This document shows positions 5,848 through 5,872 of a stretch of 5,872 nt of DNA, piece by piece (position 1 is the first letter of the stretch; each line of letters starts with the position of its first letter). This DNA comes from Dokdonella_A sp038237055 (GTDB lineage Bacteria; Pseudomonadota; Gammaproteobacteria; Xanthomonadales; Rhodanobacteraceae): contig JBBRZD010000207.1 of the NCBI GenBank assembly GCA_038237055.1, positions 1 through 5,872 of the forward strand. The letters are read 5' to 3'. The translations under genes were made by a program, and so were the position numbers. A model generated the notes under the pieces. That model was not told the origin of the DNA. It worked only from the letters and a program-made list of their open reading frames with translations, and did no database searches.

Positions 5848-5872
5848 TGCGTGTACTACCTGTTACTTGATC

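Overview
The window looks like a chromosomal segment of a GC-rich gammaproteobacterium, most likely order Xanthomonadales (Lysobacterales). Three things point there: gene order (dnaJ followed by dapB; rsxB followed by nth), protein sequences close to the E. coli type but with Xanthomonadales-style tails and neighbours, and two kinds of short palindromic repeat that I associate with this group. The assignment is inference from memory, not from a database search. No rRNA, tRNA, CRISPR array or transposase gene is visible, and no gene-free stretch exceeds 300 bases.

Left part, plus strand: the window opens inside dnaJ (C-terminal 289 residues, all four zinc-binding CxxCxGxG motifs intact). A 255-base gap follows; it holds a large imperfect inverted repeat made of two REP-like hairpins (930-1025). 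Then comes a complete dapB (1127-1990), encoding the 4-hydroxy-tetrahydrodipicolinate reductase of lysine and diaminopimelate synthesis. dapB converges on a minus-strand gene, and a strong GC hairpin with a T-run (read on the minus strand) lies between them.

Middle, minus strand: a complete phosphate-selective porin of the OprO/OprP family (2067-3332) with a clear signal peptide and a C-terminal aromatic residue. Its 120-base upstream gap, together with the end of nth, contains a perfect 11-bp inverted repeat (3436-3478) that could be a regulatory site.

Right part, minus strand: a tight four-gene cluster transcribed leftward: an unrecognised single-pass membrane protein (5847-5374), a DUF2007-type protein with a TM hairpin between two Cys pairs (5364-4774), a soluble RsxB/RnfB-like iron-sulfur protein (4777-4088), and endonuclease III, nth (4091-3453). 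The last three genes overlap by 4-base GTGA and ATGA junctions, so they are probably translated in a coupled way. RsxB and Nth both carry [4Fe-4S] clusters, and in E. coli the rsxABCDGE operon ends with nth; here only rsxB accompanies nth and it lacks the N-terminal membrane anchor. The most unusual feature is a REP-like inverted repeat lying in frame inside the rsxB tail and supplying about 25 codons of protein.
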